A DNA stretch of 64,000 nt from positions 62,001 to 126,000 of the forward strand of contig CAYQUO010000002.1 of assembly GCA_964420835.1 (NCBI GenBank), written 5' to 3'. The position numbers were made by a program, and so were the translations under genes. The notes under the pieces were generated by a model. That model did no database searches, was not told the origin of the DNA, and saw only the letters and a list, made by a program, of their open reading frames with translations. How positions within the stretch are numbered: the stretch's first letter is position 1; each line of letters starts with the position of its first letter. Below, piece by piece: positions 1 through 8,772 of this stretch. Source of the DNA: CAYQUO01 sp964420835. Lineage in GTDB: Bacteria > Chloroflexota > Anaerolineae > Anaerolineales > Anaerolineaceae.

Positions 1-1045
1 CGAAAAGGGCGGAAACCGCCCCCAGGAGCATGGCCGGCACCTCCCAGGCTTCTTCCTCGTCAGGCGTTTCCGATGCCTCTGCGGGCCGGTTGGTAAGTTT
101 GTGGAGTCTCCACCAGCCCAACAGAAATACAACACCGGCAACCAACCCAAGCCCCAGCGACAGCCAGAAATCACGAAGCCGGGCGGCAGAAATGTACTGG
201 TATGGTGGAACAGCCCAGGCTAGAACGACGACATCAAAAAAATCCCTGATCAAGTCGGCAGCCATGTCCAGGAGGCGGTAGACGGGGGAAGCCGCCAGGC
301 TCGCCAGCATCCCTTGCAGGTCAGTGGCGGGGCGTTCACCAACGAATATGAACGCTCTCCAGTAAAGGAAGGCAGCCACGGCAACCAAGTATGGAATTGA
401 CGCGAGTAGGGTTCGGCGCAGGCGGGAGACAGGTATATCCACCCTGCTCCGGTTGACCACATAGGCGATAACCGCCAACCGGGCTCCTTCCAACCCAATA
501 TAGTATTCCATCATGAGCATTGACCATAAGCCCAACAGTACAGAGAGCAGTGTGAAACCGATGCGGGCAAACAGCCCCTGGGCTTGCAGGGCCCGAACCG
601 TGAGGGCAATGGAAAAGACAGAGAGCGCCATGTTCAACAGGTGGGGCTGGAATTGAATGCCGTTCGGCAATTGCAGAAAACCGGGGTACAGGAGGAAGAG
701 CGTTGAAATGGCGAAGCCGGCCATGGGAGAGGCAGGCCAGAGTTGGCGGAACAGCCAGAAGAAACCAAAAGCTCCCAACAGACGCAGGGAATAAGCAGCC
801 AGGCAATACGGAAGGGCGTAATCGCCAAATGCGGAATAAATCCCGGCAAACAGGTATCCGATCAGCGGCCGGTCGATTGAATAAATATCGATGAACTTGG
901 CTGCGCCCAACGTGTGACCGGCATAGATGAGGTTCCAGTCATCCCGATAATAACCAAACTGGTTCACCAGTGGAAGGAATGCCAATCCGGAGAGAGCCAA
1001 AAGGAGAGCCAGCGGGATGAGATTTTGCCGCGATGTTTTATTCAT
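1..1045 (-). CDS. Polytopic membrane protein, glycosyltransferase-C (mannosyltransferase-like), partial
   Basis: The reading frame opens at ATG 1045 and stays open to the window edge, giving about 348 residues with no stop, so the C-terminus is missing. The protein begins with a hydrophobic segment, then a short loop with FGYYRDDWNLIYAG. An acidic pair in the first extracytoplasmic loop is typical of GT-C fold, polyprenyl-phosphate-sugar-dependent glycosyltransferases. Further hydrophobic helices follow, and the visible end has an acidic stretch (TPDEEEAWE) before another helix. It probably transfers a sugar from a lipid carrier on the outer face of the membrane; that role is inferred from fold features only. 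It lies 22 bp downstream of the small gene on the same strand, so the two are probably co-transcribed. Confidence 0.6.
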   Translation of the reverse strand, partial: MNKTSRQNLIPLALLLALSGLAFLPLVNQFGYYRDDWNLIYAGHTLGAAKFIDIYSIDRPLIGYLFAGIYSAFGDYALPYCLAAYSLRLLGAFGFFWLFRQLWPASPMAGFAISTLFLLYPGFLQLPNGIQFQPHLLNMALSVFSIALTVRALQAQGLFARIGFTLLSVLLGLWSMLMMEYYIGLEGARLAVIAYVVNRSRVDIPVSRLRRTLLASIPYLVAVAAFLYWRAFIFVGERPATDLQGMLASLAASPVYRLLDMAADLIRDFFDVVVLAWAVPPYQYISAARLRDFWLSLGLGLVAGVVFLLGWWRLHKLTNRPAEASETPDEEEAWEVPAMLLGAVSALF

Positions 1046-1067
1046 TACTTTGAAATAACAGGCTGGC

Positions 1068-1343
1068 TTAGTGCTTGCTGAAGGCTTTCCGCTGTTCGGC
1101 CAGGCGCCAACGCTGCACCTGCGCATTCAGGCTGGTCGCTGCGCTCATGCGCATGGTGTGTTCGGCTTCGGTTTCCTCCCTGGGTGCGGTTGTCAATTTC
1201 TTGCGCATCTCCTCCGCCAGTTCGGTGGTCATGCCGTCCTCGTGAAGGCGCTTCAACCATTTCATGCGCACGGTATCCTTAATGGGCATTTTTTCAACAA
1301 GCTTGATGATCTGTTTTTCCTCAGGCGTGTTCGCTCGAGCCAT
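1068..1343 (-). CDS. Small soluble hypothetical protein
   Basis: A 91-residue, highly charged, predicted all-helical protein with no signal peptide or membrane segment. ATG 1343 is chosen over the in-frame TTG at 1349 because GGAGG sits 6 nt upstream of the ATG. The N-terminal half (TPEEKQIIKLVEKMPIKDT) and the middle (LAEEMRKKL) read as amphipathic helices. I do not recognise the family. It immediately precedes the membrane glycosyltransferase-like gene, with which it probably forms a transcript. Good Shine-Dalgarno spacing and a sensible amino-acid composition support it as a real gene. Confidence 0.6.
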   Translation of the reverse strand: MARANTPEEKQIIKLVEKMPIKDTVRMKWLKRLHEDGMTTELAEEMRKKLTTAPREETEAEHTMRMSAATSLNAQVQRWRLAEQRKAFSKH

Positions 1344-1349
1344 GATCAA

Positions 1350-1649
1350 CCTCCGTTATCGAGATGATTATACCTGCTATTCCCAACACTTCATGTGTTG
1401 GTTGCATAGGGTATGGTGTGGTCCTGGATGCCTTCCCATGGGGTCTATTTATTGGAACACCCCCATCTTTCTCAATGATTGGTTGTATTTATTGAAGGGA
1501 AGAGCAATCAATACCCGTAAATGGGGCAATCATCGGAAAGTTACGTAGCCAGAAAGTTCCTTTCGGGTTATTATTAGCGGGTTGTTAAAAATGGAGGTTG
1601 GGCAATGGTCATACCTGGCCTTATTCTTTATATATAAGGATGGAATAAA
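1350..1649. other. Intergenic region between divergent genes
   Basis: This AT-richer 300-bp gap separates the small minus-strand gene from the plus-strand transporter. The sequence just before 1650 contains AAGGATGG, a plausible ribosome binding site. I find no convincing -35/-10 pair, hairpin, repeat or coding frame, although promoters for both directions must lie here. Confidence 0.4.
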
Positions 1650-2987
1650 ATGACAGTATCAGCTGAACAAGCAAAACCACTGGTTAAACATCTTGTCACC
1701 CGCGGCGAGCGCTGGTCGTGGTACATGTATGACTTTGGCAATTCAGCCTATGCCGCGGTTGTCACCCTGGCGATCTATTCGGCTTATTTCAAGGGCACGG
1801 TCGTTGGTGGCGCGGAAGGAACCCGCCTGTGGGGGATCTCGGTCGGCATCGCCATGCTGGTAGTGGCGATCCTCTCGCCGATCCTGGGTGCTCTGGCAGA
1901 TCACACGGCTTCCAAGAAACGCTTCCTCTTCGCCTTTACTTTGTTGTCCGTACTATTTACCGCGTTGCTTTTCTTTGTCCAGAAGGGCGATGTGGTCATG
2001 GGAATGACCTTCTTTATCCTGGCTGAGATTGGCTACCGGGGGGCACAGGTGTTCTACGATGCGCTTCTGCCGGATGTTGCGACCGAGGAGGAAATGCCCA
2101 AGGTGTCCGGAAACGGCTGGGCCATCGGCTCGTTTGGCGGTGTGATTTGCCTGTTGATCGTGCTGGCACTGATCATGTCCATCAAGGGTGATTTCGTTGT
2201 CCGGTTGGGTTTCCTGATCACGGCGGCATTTTTTATGGCCTCAGCCATCCCCGCCTTTGTGAAGATCCGCGAACTTTCTGAGCCGCAGAAGCTGCCAGAA
2301 GGAGAAACCATGCTCAGCCTGCCCTTCCGCCGAATTGCTGAGACCTTTAAAACCGCTCGAAATTACAAGGAATACATCAAGTTCATGATCGCCTTCCTGG
2401 TCTACAACGATGGGATCATGATGGTGATGGACTTTGCTGCCATCATTGGAGCGGTGCTTTTCGGGATGAATCAACAACAATTGATCATCTTTATGATCCT
2501 GGTACAACTGACCAGTATTGCCGGTGCATTCGCCTTTGGATATGCTGCCCATTATTGGGGCAGCAAGACCTCTCTGGTGATCTCGATCGTAATGATGGCG
2601 GGGACGGTAACAATGTTGTTGATCGTTGATTCGCTGGCCTTCTTTAATGTCCTGGGCGCATTGGCTGGTTTCGCACTCACCGGCGTTCAGTCCGTCAGCC
2701 GGACCATGGTCTCGCAGATGGCCCCCAAGGACAAGGTGACAGAATTTTATGGATTCTTCTCGGTCGCCGGACGAACCTCCTCGTTCATTGGACCGACCCT
2801 GTATGGGCTGATCGCAGCTGGTGCAGCCGGCATATACGCCAAACGCGGCATTGAACCGCTGATGGCGGAGGAACTCGGGTTGCGGGTGGCCGTTCTGTCC
2901 ATCATCGCCTTCCTGGTTGCCGGGCTGATTATCCTCCTCAGCGTGCGCCATAAAAAGCACATGTCCATCATTCAGGCGGAAGAGTAG
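1650..2987 (+). CDS. MFS transporter, UMF1/Atg22-like family
   Basis: A 445-residue polytopic protein with about 12 hydrophobic segments. The N-terminal signature WSWYMYDFGNSAYAAVV is characteristic of the UMF1 (Atg22-like) branch of the major facilitator superfamily, and a DHTASKKR loop after helix 2 matches the MFS motif-A position. Length fits the family (430-480). Substrates of bacterial UMF1 proteins are mostly unknown; eukaryotic Atg22 exports amino acids from the vacuole. It is followed after only 4 bp by the acyltransferase gene, so the two are translationally coupled. The start is ATG with AAGGATGG upstream. Confidence 0.85.
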   Translation: MTVSAEQAKPLVKHLVTRGERWSWYMYDFGNSAYAAVVTLAIYSAYFKGTVVGGAEGTRLWGISVGIAMLVVAILSPILGALADHTASKKRFLFAFTLLSVLFTALLFFVQKGDVVMGMTFFILAEIGYRGAQVFYDALLPDVATEEEMPKVSGNGWAIGSFGGVICLLIVLALIMSIKGDFVVRLGFLITAAFFMASAIPAFVKIRELSEPQKLPEGETMLSLPFRRIAETFKTARNYKEYIKFMIAFLVYNDGIMMVMDFAAIIGAVLFGMNQQQLIIFMILVQLTSIAGAFAFGYAAHYWGSKTSLVISIVMMAGTVTMLLIVDSLAFFNVLGALAGFALTGVQSVSRTMVSQMAPKDKVTEFYGFFSVAGRTSSFIGPTLYGLIAAGAAGIYAKRGIEPLMAEELGLRVAVLSIIAFLVAGLIILLSVRHKKHMSIIQAEE

Positions 2988-2991
2988 CGCC

Positions 2992-3732
2992 TTGGAAGAG
3001 GAAAAACTTCTCCTGAACTACCCGCGCCGACGTTTAATACGCGGCCTTCTCAGGCTGGGTATTCGCCTTGCCATGCCGATCTTCACTGAGTTGAAGGTCA
3101 TCGGCAGGGAAAATCTGCCAAAAAATGGCCCTCTGCTGCTGGTAGGCAACCACTTCAGCTTCCTCGACGCCGTGGCCCTGATCAAGACCACCCCATGGCC
3201 GTTCGAGTTCATTGGCGGCGTGAAACGGCCCAATGCACCCTGGACCGTAAACTTCTTCCCGGATTGGTGGGGCATTCTGCCGGCCTACCGCGGCTCGGTA
3301 GCCCGGGGCACACTATTGGCATCCCGCCAGGTGCTGGACCAGGGAGGGGTGATGGTCATCTTTCCTGAAGGGGGGAATTGGGCGGATGTTCTGCGTCCAC
3401 CCCGGCCGGGTGCAGCCTTTGTGGCCAGCGCCTGCAAGGCGCCGATCATCCCGGTGGGCCTGGATGGCCTGACGGATGTCTTTAAAAAATTCCGCCGTGG
3501 AGAACGCAGCAGGAGCACCATACACTTCGGTGAACCCTTTGGCCCGCTGTATGTGTCGGACCGCGGTGAAAGCGATCGCAGTAAACTGGAAGCCATCGGC
3601 CACGAGATGATGCGACGGGTGGCGAGGTTGCTGCCTCCCAGGAAACGGGGGATTTACTCGGATGACCCGGCGCTTGTGAAGGAAGCAGAGGAGGTCTCAG
3701 CATACCCTTGGGACGGGAACCCGGAAGGATAA
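2992..3732 (+). CDS. 1-acyl-sn-glycerol-3-phosphate acyltransferase family protein (PlsC-like)
   Basis: A 246-residue member of the PlsC/LPLAT family, which moves acyl chains onto lysophosphatidate or similar acceptors at the inner leaflet. The catalytic HX4D motif is visible as NHFSFLD near residue 54, and the substrate-binding FPEGG motif near residue 125. The start is TTG 2992, 4 bp after the transporter stop, with a GGAAGAG ribosome site inside the end of the upstream gene. This indicates a two-gene operon. The acceptor specificity cannot be read from sequence; it may act on phospholipid or another polar lipid. Confidence 0.85.
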   Translation: MEEEKLLLNYPRRRLIRGLLRLGIRLAMPIFTELKVIGRENLPKNGPLLLVGNHFSFLDAVALIKTTPWPFEFIGGVKRPNAPWTVNFFPDWWGILPAYRGSVARGTLLASRQVLDQGGVMVIFPEGGNWADVLRPPRPGAAFVASACKAPIIPVGLDGLTDVFKKFRRGERSRSTIHFGEPFGPLYVSDRGESDRSKLEAIGHEMMRRVARLLPPRKRGIYSDDPALVKEAEEVSAYPWDGNPEG

Positions 3733-3789
3733 GCACAACTCCCATCGCTGAAACCGGTATTTCAAGGGTAAATAATATGGAATTGGAAG

Positions 3790-3816
3790 ACTGCCGGAAC
3801 GAATGGTCCCGGCAGT
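3790..3816. terminator. Hairpin between convergent genes
   Basis: An 8-bp perfect stem (ACTGCCGG at 3790-3797 with CCGGCAGT at 3809-3816) encloses an 11-nt loop, midway between the plus-strand acyltransferase and minus-strand surE. Neither side has a strong T-tract, so it is at best a weak or factor-assisted bidirectional terminator. Confidence 0.4.
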
Positions 3817-3840
3817 GTTCGCTGTTGAGACATGTACGGA

Positions 3841-4665
3841 TCAACTGTTTAGTTTGCTGCGCAGGTCTTCCTCGTAATCCGTTAACCTGATTTGGGCGGT
3901 CATGTCCAGGGTTAAAGGGGTAACCGAGACCTGGCGGTCAAAATGCAGCACGTGTATATCCGAATCCGGCTGGACCTGTTCGGGTTGCACATCGATCCTG
4001 GTCGGGATCAGGAACCTTTTTGTCCAGTCCCGTTCACCATCCACATAGGCCACATAGTAAGGGTGATGTCCGAGGCGGGTGATCCGCCATGGGGTTTGCG
4101 GAGAGGCTCCTTCCGGCACATCCAGTTTGAGCAGGTCAACCCCCGCAGGGAGTGGATGGCTCAGCAGGTATTTCGAAAAAAGTTGGGTGAAATAAGCAGC
4201 AGTGGAGAAATCCACTTCGGTGGAATAGCCGTAATAATCCTTGTTTAGCAATTCCAGCGAAACAGCCAGCGCCGGAACCGAAAGTTCGGCGGCCTCCATC
4301 GCCGCCCCGACGGTGCCCGAGATGCCAATACTGGTGCCGAGGTTTTCCCCATAATTTATTCCCGAGACGACCAGGTCGGGCTTCTCGGTCATGATCTCAA
4401 GGATGGCATGTTGAACCGACTGGGCGGGGGTGCCGCCAACCGCGTAGACAGTCCATTCCTGTCCTTTGACCGTGAGCGGTGTCGGAATAATGGTGCCATC
4501 CGAGGTGATGGGCAGGCTGCGCCCGGCACCTGAGGACTGGTCCCGGGGGGCTGCCACACTGACAAAACCGAGGGACGAAAGGGCTTCGGCAGCCGCCCAC
4601 AAGCCGGGGGAGCGGATGCCGTCATCATTGGTCAGCAGGATCTGCGGGCGTTTGTTTTTCGTCAT
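3841..4665 (-). CDS. surE: 5'-nucleotidase SurE
   Basis: A 274-residue protein of the SurE phosphatase family, which dephosphorylates nucleoside 5'- and 3'-monophosphates in a metal-dependent reaction in the cytoplasm. The N-terminal metal site ILLTNDDG, the APRDQSSGAG segment and the VSGINYGENLG motif are all present, in the usual order. ATG 4665 follows a GGTAGGA element; the in-frame TTG at 4677 is less well placed. It converges with the acyltransferase gene and appears to be monocistronic. Length is slightly above the bacterial norm of about 250 because of the C-terminal part. Confidence 0.92.
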   Translation of the reverse strand: MTKNKRPQILLTNDDGIRSPGLWAAAEALSSLGFVSVAAPRDQSSGAGRSLPITSDGTIIPTPLTVKGQEWTVYAVGGTPAQSVQHAILEIMTEKPDLVVSGINYGENLGTSIGISGTVGAAMEAAELSVPALAVSLELLNKDYYGYSTEVDFSTAAYFTQLFSKYLLSHPLPAGVDLLKLDVPEGASPQTPWRITRLGHHPYYVAYVDGERDWTKRFLIPTRIDVQPEQVQPDSDIHVLHFDRQVSVTPLTLDMTAQIRLTDYEEDLRSKLNS

Positions 4666-4924
4666 AATTCCTACCAATTCCTAAAGGTTCATAAAGCTGG
4701 CCGTGGGTTGGACCTGCCGCCCTATTCTACCAGAAGGAAGAAGCGCCCCGGATGAAACCGCACTAAGGACGGCATAGGTATCCTTGGATTGTGGGCTTCT
4801 GGGGCGCACAGATACGGCCCAAATACATTCTGCCCCGTTCAGTCCGGTATAATTGGACGTAACGGGGCCATGGCACCTTGTATTCAAGTCCCGGCTGTAC
4901 CGTATAACCACCTTGAGGATGATG

Positions 4925-6583
4925 ATGAAAGGATCGGATCTTTTCCTGAATTGCCTGCAACAGGCGGGTGTCCGATACATCTTTGGCAACCCTGGAACGA
5001 CCGAGGCGCCGCTGATCGACCGAATTGCCGGGCATCCTCCACTGCAGTACATCACAGCCCTGCATGAGGGAGTGGCGGTGGGGATGGCGGACGCTTATGC
5101 TCAAGCCAGCGGACAGCTGGGCGTGGCCAACGTGCATGTTGCCCCGGGCCTGGGTAATAGCCTAGGGATGCTCTACAATGCCTGGGCTGGCCGAACACCC
5201 CTGCTGGTCACTGCCGGGCAGATCGACAGCCGCATTTTACTGCGGGATCCTCTGCTGACCCAGGACCTGGTGCAGATGGCCGCCCCACTGGTCAAATGGA
5301 GCGTTCAGGCTCAACGGGCCGATGACCTGCCATTGATCGTTCACCGTGCGGTGAAAACCGCCTTCGATCCGCCCTGCGGACCGGTATTTCTTTCCCTTCC
5401 AGTGGATGTGCTGGAACAGGAAAGCGAAGAGATCCCCATGGCTCTTCCCAGCCTGGCCAAGGCTGGCAGACCTGACCCGGCAGCCATCCGGCAGGCGGTG
5501 GAAATCCTGCTTTTGGCTCGATCTCCGGTCATTATTTACGGAGACGAAGCGGCACGTCAGGGAATTGGCCGCGAGTTGTCCAAACTGGCTGAATTCCTGG
5601 CTGCGCCGGTCTGGGCTACCCTGCTTCAGATCAACGTCGGCTTCCCAATGGACAGCCCCCTTTTTCAAGGTGAATTGAGCGATAACTACGCCTCCATCCA
5701 CAAAGTTCTGCAGGGGCATGATACTCTTCTGCTGGTGGGAGGGGAATTTTTCCGCGAGGTGTTCATGCGGGCGGATACACCATTTGATAAAGGAGCCCAT
5801 GTTGTTCACCTGGAGACGGACCCCGGCTCATTGGGGAGGAATTTTTCACCTGATGTGGGTATCGCCGCCTCGCTTCGGGCAACCCTGGAGGAATTGATGG
5901 TGGAATTGGATTCGGCTGCAGGAAAAGAATACCGACGTACTGCATCAGAACGGCTGGCCGGGTTGAATGGCCGTTTTGCCGAGTCTGAACAGAAACGAAG
6001 AGAAACCCATGCCGGATTGCGCTCACAACATCCAATGGTTGCAGCCTGCCTGCTGGAAGAAATCCAACGCTCGCTTCCGGAAAACACCGTCATCGTGGGG
6101 GAGGCAATAAGCGCCTCCGATGAGTTGTTCCGCACTTTTCGGTTCAAGAACCACGGTGATTTTATCGGCTCCCGCGGCGGTGGTATTGGGCAGGGATTGG
6201 CTGGGGGCCCGGGGGTGAAACTGGCCAACCCGGAGCGGCCTGTGGCCGTCATCTCAGGCGACGGCTCATCCATGTACAGCATACAGTCGCTTTGGTCGGC
6301 GGCCCGCCACAACATCCCGGTCATCTTTATCATTCTTAATAATCAAAGTTACCGCGTACTGAAGATCAACCTTTCTCGACACCGCAAATTCTTTGACTCG
6401 CCAGGCAGCCTTGATATGCGGTTCATGAACCTGGAGGAGCCGTTGTTGGACTTTGTCAGTCTGGCGAAAGGGTTTGGAGTTGCCGCCCAAAGGGTGGAGC
6501 GACTGGAGGAGGTGGCTTTGGCGATCAAAGACGCACTTGACAGCGGAGAACCTTTCCTTGTTGATTGCATCATCGGCGGGTAA
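4925..6583 (+). CDS. Thiamine diphosphate-dependent enzyme (acetolactate synthase / benzoylformate decarboxylase-like)
   Basis: A 552-residue ThDP enzyme with the three-domain layout of the acetolactate synthase, pyruvate oxidase and benzoylformate decarboxylase superfamily. The N-terminal domain has FGNPGTTE with the catalytic Glu about residue 27. The C-terminal ThDP/Mg site reads GDGSSMYSIQSL then ILNNQSY, the canonical GDG-X-NN motif. The FGNPGTTE wording and the lack of a regulatory subunit gene nearby favour a 2-oxo-acid decarboxylase or carboligase over biosynthetic IlvB. Three consecutive ATGs occur at 4919-4927; the third is preferred because GAGG at 4914 is then about 7 nt away. It is a single gene with no pathway neighbours, so the substrate is open. 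Confidence 0.85.
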   Translation: MKGSDLFLNCLQQAGVRYIFGNPGTTEAPLIDRIAGHPPLQYITALHEGVAVGMADAYAQASGQLGVANVHVAPGLGNSLGMLYNAWAGRTPLLVTAGQIDSRILLRDPLLTQDLVQMAAPLVKWSVQAQRADDLPLIVHRAVKTAFDPPCGPVFLSLPVDVLEQESEEIPMALPSLAKAGRPDPAAIRQAVEILLLARSPVIIYGDEAARQGIGRELSKLAEFLAAPVWATLLQINVGFPMDSPLFQGELSDNYASIHKVLQGHDTLLLVGGEFFREVFMRADTPFDKGAHVVHLETDPGSLGRNFSPDVGIAASLRATLEELMVELDSAAGKEYRRTASERLAGLNGRFAESEQKRRETHAGLRSQHPMVAACLLEEIQRSLPENTVIVGEAISASDELFRTFRFKNHGDFIGSRGGGIGQGLAGGPGVKLANPERPVAVISGDGSSMYSIQSLWSAARHNIPVIFIILNNQSYRVLKINLSRHRKFFDSPGSLDMRFMNLEEPLLDFVSLAKGFGVAAQRVERLEEVALAIKDALDSGEPFLVDCIIGG

Positions 6584-6646
6584 AAACAGCGAGAAAAACA
6601 ATCAGCTTGTAATTATCAAAACGCATCCGGTATGCGGTGAAATTGC

Positions 6647-6687
6647 CTTGGAATAACCTTTACGCATTGGCATATGTTCCCTATAAT
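6647..6687 (+). promoter_or_regulatory. Promoter of first CBS gene
   Basis: TTTACG (6659-6664) and TATAAT (6682-6687) are separated by 17 bp. The 41-bp block matches the equivalent block at 7488-7528 at 35 of 41 positions, so the promoter was duplicated with the gene. Confidence 0.7.
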
Positions 6688-6749
6688 AGAAATACCGTGT
6701 GATTACCGTGGTAATCCATCCCAAACGTTTTTCCGTTAGGAGGATGACG

Positions 6750-7199
6750 ATGGCAAACTTGGTGAAAGACTTGTTGCATTACAAGGGGGAAAACGTTTGG
6801 TCAGTCTCTCCCGAGACGACCCTGCTGGAAGCCCTGAAGATGATGGCTGAAAAGAATGTGGGTGCGTTGGTCGTCCTGGAAGGCGACAAGGTGGTGGGCA
6901 TCATCTCTGAAAGAGACCTCGCACGCAAGATGGCATTATACGAGATGGGCTGCAAACCAACCATGCTGGTGAAGGAATTTATGACCGCGGAAGTGTATGG
7001 AGTAAAACCCCAGGACACCATTAATGATTGCATGCAGTTGATGACATTGAAGCATTTCCGTCACCTCCCTGTGATGGAGGAGGGAAAACTGGTGGGGTTA
7101 ATCTCCATCGGCGACGTCGTCAAACGAGTGATTGAAGAGCAGAAATCCACAATCATCAGCCTGGAAAATTACATTCTTGGCCGTGGATACGGAACGTAG
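6750..7199 (+). CDS. Tandem CBS-domain protein (copy 1)
   Basis: A 149-residue protein made of two CBS domains. The first has the GDKVVGIISERDLARK strand-helix core and the second GKLVGLISIGDVVKR. Paired CBS domains form a Bateman module that binds adenylates or S-adenosyl ligands; stand-alone versions are usually energy or stress sensors acting on partner proteins. ATG 6750 is chosen because TAGGAGG lies 6 nt upstream. It is roughly 70% identical by eye, over its whole length, to the next gene, so these are recent tandem paralogues. A third, more distant copy lies at 58084. No effector domain is present, so the target is unknown. Confidence 0.85.
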   Translation: MANLVKDLLHYKGENVWSVSPETTLLEALKMMAEKNVGALVVLEGDKVVGIISERDLARKMALYEMGCKPTMLVKEFMTAEVYGVKPQDTINDCMQLMTLKHFRHLPVMEEGKLVGLISIGDVVKRVIEEQKSTIISLENYILGRGYGT

Positions 7200-7487
7200 G
7201 ACAAGTAATCGTTAATCAGCCGAGGGTGAAGATAACCACACTCAATTCCTGCAGCGCAATCTAATCAGGTATCCAGCAGGGGCCGATTGAGGTGTTTGGC
7301 AATCTGGTGAAGAGGTTTGTTCTGGCCGCTTAACGGTTGAACACATTGGAGGAGATGGCCCAGATCATCGGGAGTATCCCTTGCAGCGACAAGCCTTTCC
7401 GGTTGGATTGAAATCCGGGTGGGCAACAGCCTTGGTTAAGAGATATGCCGTATTTATAAAGCAGAAGCCGGCATGCCATGAAATGGG
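7200..7487. other. Spacer between tandem CBS genes
   Basis: A 288-bp stretch with no plausible coding frame, ahead of the second CBS promoter. I see no strong hairpin with a T-tract, so whether transcription from the first promoter reads through is unclear. Its downstream end resembles sequence ahead of the first promoter, consistent with a duplication that included flanking DNA. Confidence 0.4.
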
Positions 7488-7528
7488 CTTGGAGCAGCCT
7501 TTACGCTTTGGCATTTGTTTCCTATAAT
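7488..7528 (+). promoter_or_regulatory. Promoter of second CBS gene
   Basis: TTTACG (7500-7505) and TATAAT (7523-7528) with a 17-bp spacer, the same architecture and 35 of 41 identical bases as the block at 6647-6687. Confidence 0.7.
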
Positions 7529-7589
7529 TAACTGGGTGGATGTCGGTCAATTAAAACCGGTCAGATGATCCGGTAAAAGGAGGCACGGA

Positions 7590-8039
7590 ATGGCAAACCT
7601 GGTTAAAGACCTGCTGGATTTCAAAGGGAATTTGGTCTGGTCAGTGACACCTCAGACGGCTTTGCTGGATGCGTTGAAGATTATGGCTGAAAAGAACATC
7701 GGCGCCCTGACCGTCCTTGATGGTGACAAACTGGTGGGCATCATTTCCGAACGTGATATGGTGCGGAAACTGGCCAAGCATGGAATGAGATGTGAGCCGG
7801 ACATGCCGGTGAAAGACATCATGATAACCGAGGTATATGTTGTGAAGCCGGAAGCCACGGTGGATGAATGCATGCAGTTGATGACGATGAAGCATTTCAG
7901 GCATCTTCCGGTGGTTAAAGATGGCAAACTGGTGGGGTTGATAGCACTTGGCGATGTTGTTAAACACGTGATCAAACAAAAAAATTCCACGATCATCAGC
8001 CTGGAAAATTTCATTCTCGGCAAGGAATTCACCACATAA
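7590..8039 (+). CDS. Tandem CBS-domain protein (copy 2)
   Basis: A 149-residue paralogue of the preceding gene with the same length and boundaries: two CBS domains with cores GDKLVGIISERDMVRK and GKLVGLIALGDVVKH, and an almost unchanged C-terminal tail (STIISLENFILG). AAAGGAGG upstream of ATG 7590 supports the start. Both copies keep their ligand-facing residues intact, so both are probably functional. Divergence concentrates in the linker after the first CBS domain, which may mean different ligands or partners. Its own duplicated promoter implies independent transcription. Confidence 0.85.
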   Translation: MANLVKDLLDFKGNLVWSVTPQTALLDALKIMAEKNIGALTVLDGDKLVGIISERDMVRKLAKHGMRCEPDMPVKDIMITEVYVVKPEATVDECMQLMTMKHFRHLPVVKDGKLVGLIALGDVVKHVIKQKNSTIISLENFILGKEFTT

Positions 8040-8239
8040 CACAAGGATTTCATGGAAGGCTGGGGGAAAAGATACCAATAATCATCCCGTAAAAACCAAT
8101 ACCATCCTGGTTGCAGGCTGTTCTTTTCGGTTGGCAGCAGCCTGTTAATGTTCTTCCGGGAGATGGCGAGCAATGGTGAGATTAAGCCTTCGCGGTTTTC
8201 CAAATTCCTGTGCACAACATGTGTGTGTTTCGGGAAACC

Positions 8240-8289
8240 TTGCAGGAGAACTTGAACAAGTATATAATGGTAGTGATAATCATTATCAC
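8240..8289 (+). promoter_or_regulatory. Promoter with Fur/Zur-type operator
   Basis: -35 TTGCAG (8240-8245), 17-bp spacer, -10 TATAAT (8263-8268). Directly downstream, GTGATAAT-C-ATTATCAC (8273-8289) is a perfect palindrome with 8-bp arms around one central base. It has the form of a Fur-family metal box and covers the expected transcription start. Placed ahead of the fur-like gene, it implies autorepression of the regulator and the importer operon by metal-bound protein. Confidence 0.82.
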
Positions 8290-8312
8290 AATAACTGGAT
8301 ACGGATAGATCA

Positions 8313-8753
8313 ATGTCCCAATATCGGGAAGAACTTGAGAGTACCTGGGAAGAACGGCTGGCCCATTCTGGTTACCGGGTGACTGAAAGGTGCCAGGCAA
8401 TCATAAGAGCCATTACCAGAAGCAACCGGGCGCTCGACCCGTTGGCAATATTTGATATTGTCCGGCAGGAATTTCCCAAACTCGGTTTGATGACAGTCTA
8501 CAGAACGATCCAAAAACTGGAGGATCTTGGGCTGCTGCAAAAGATGCACCACCCGGACGGCTGTCACATGGTGCTTCCCTCTCTTGAAGGTCATCGCCAT
8601 CTGATCGTCTGTAAAAAATGTGGTGCGGTGGCATCATTTGAGGGTGATGATCTGAGCGGGCTGTTCAGGCTGGTGGAATATGAAAGCGGCTATCGGGTGG
8701 ACGACCACTGGCTTCAATTGTTCGGCCTGTGCAGTGATTGCCGCAAACAATGA
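8313..8753 (+). CDS. Fur-family metalloregulator (probably zinc-responsive, Zur-like)
   Basis: A 146-residue Fur-family repressor. The winged-helix N-terminal domain contains GYRVTERCQAIIRAI and the recognition region LGLMTVYRTIQKLEDLGLL. The C-terminal dimerisation domain contains HRHLIVCKKCGAV and ends with CSDC, giving the two CxxC pairs of the structural zinc site. The gene starts a probable operon with a zinc/manganese ABC importer, and a perfect palindromic box overlaps its promoter. Zinc (Zur) is the likeliest signal; manganese (Mur) or iron cannot be excluded. A GGATACGGATAG stretch supplies the ribosome site. The extended N-terminus before the winged helix is longer than in classical Fur. 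Confidence 0.88.
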   Translation: MSQYREELESTWEERLAHSGYRVTERCQAIIRAITRSNRALDPLAIFDIVRQEFPKLGLMTVYRTIQKLEDLGLLQKMHHPDGCHMVLPSLEGHRHLIVCKKCGAVASFEGDDLSGLFRLVEYESGYRVDDHWLQLFGLCSDCRKQ

Positions 8754-8772
8754 CTGGCCACGAGAGGCTTGA

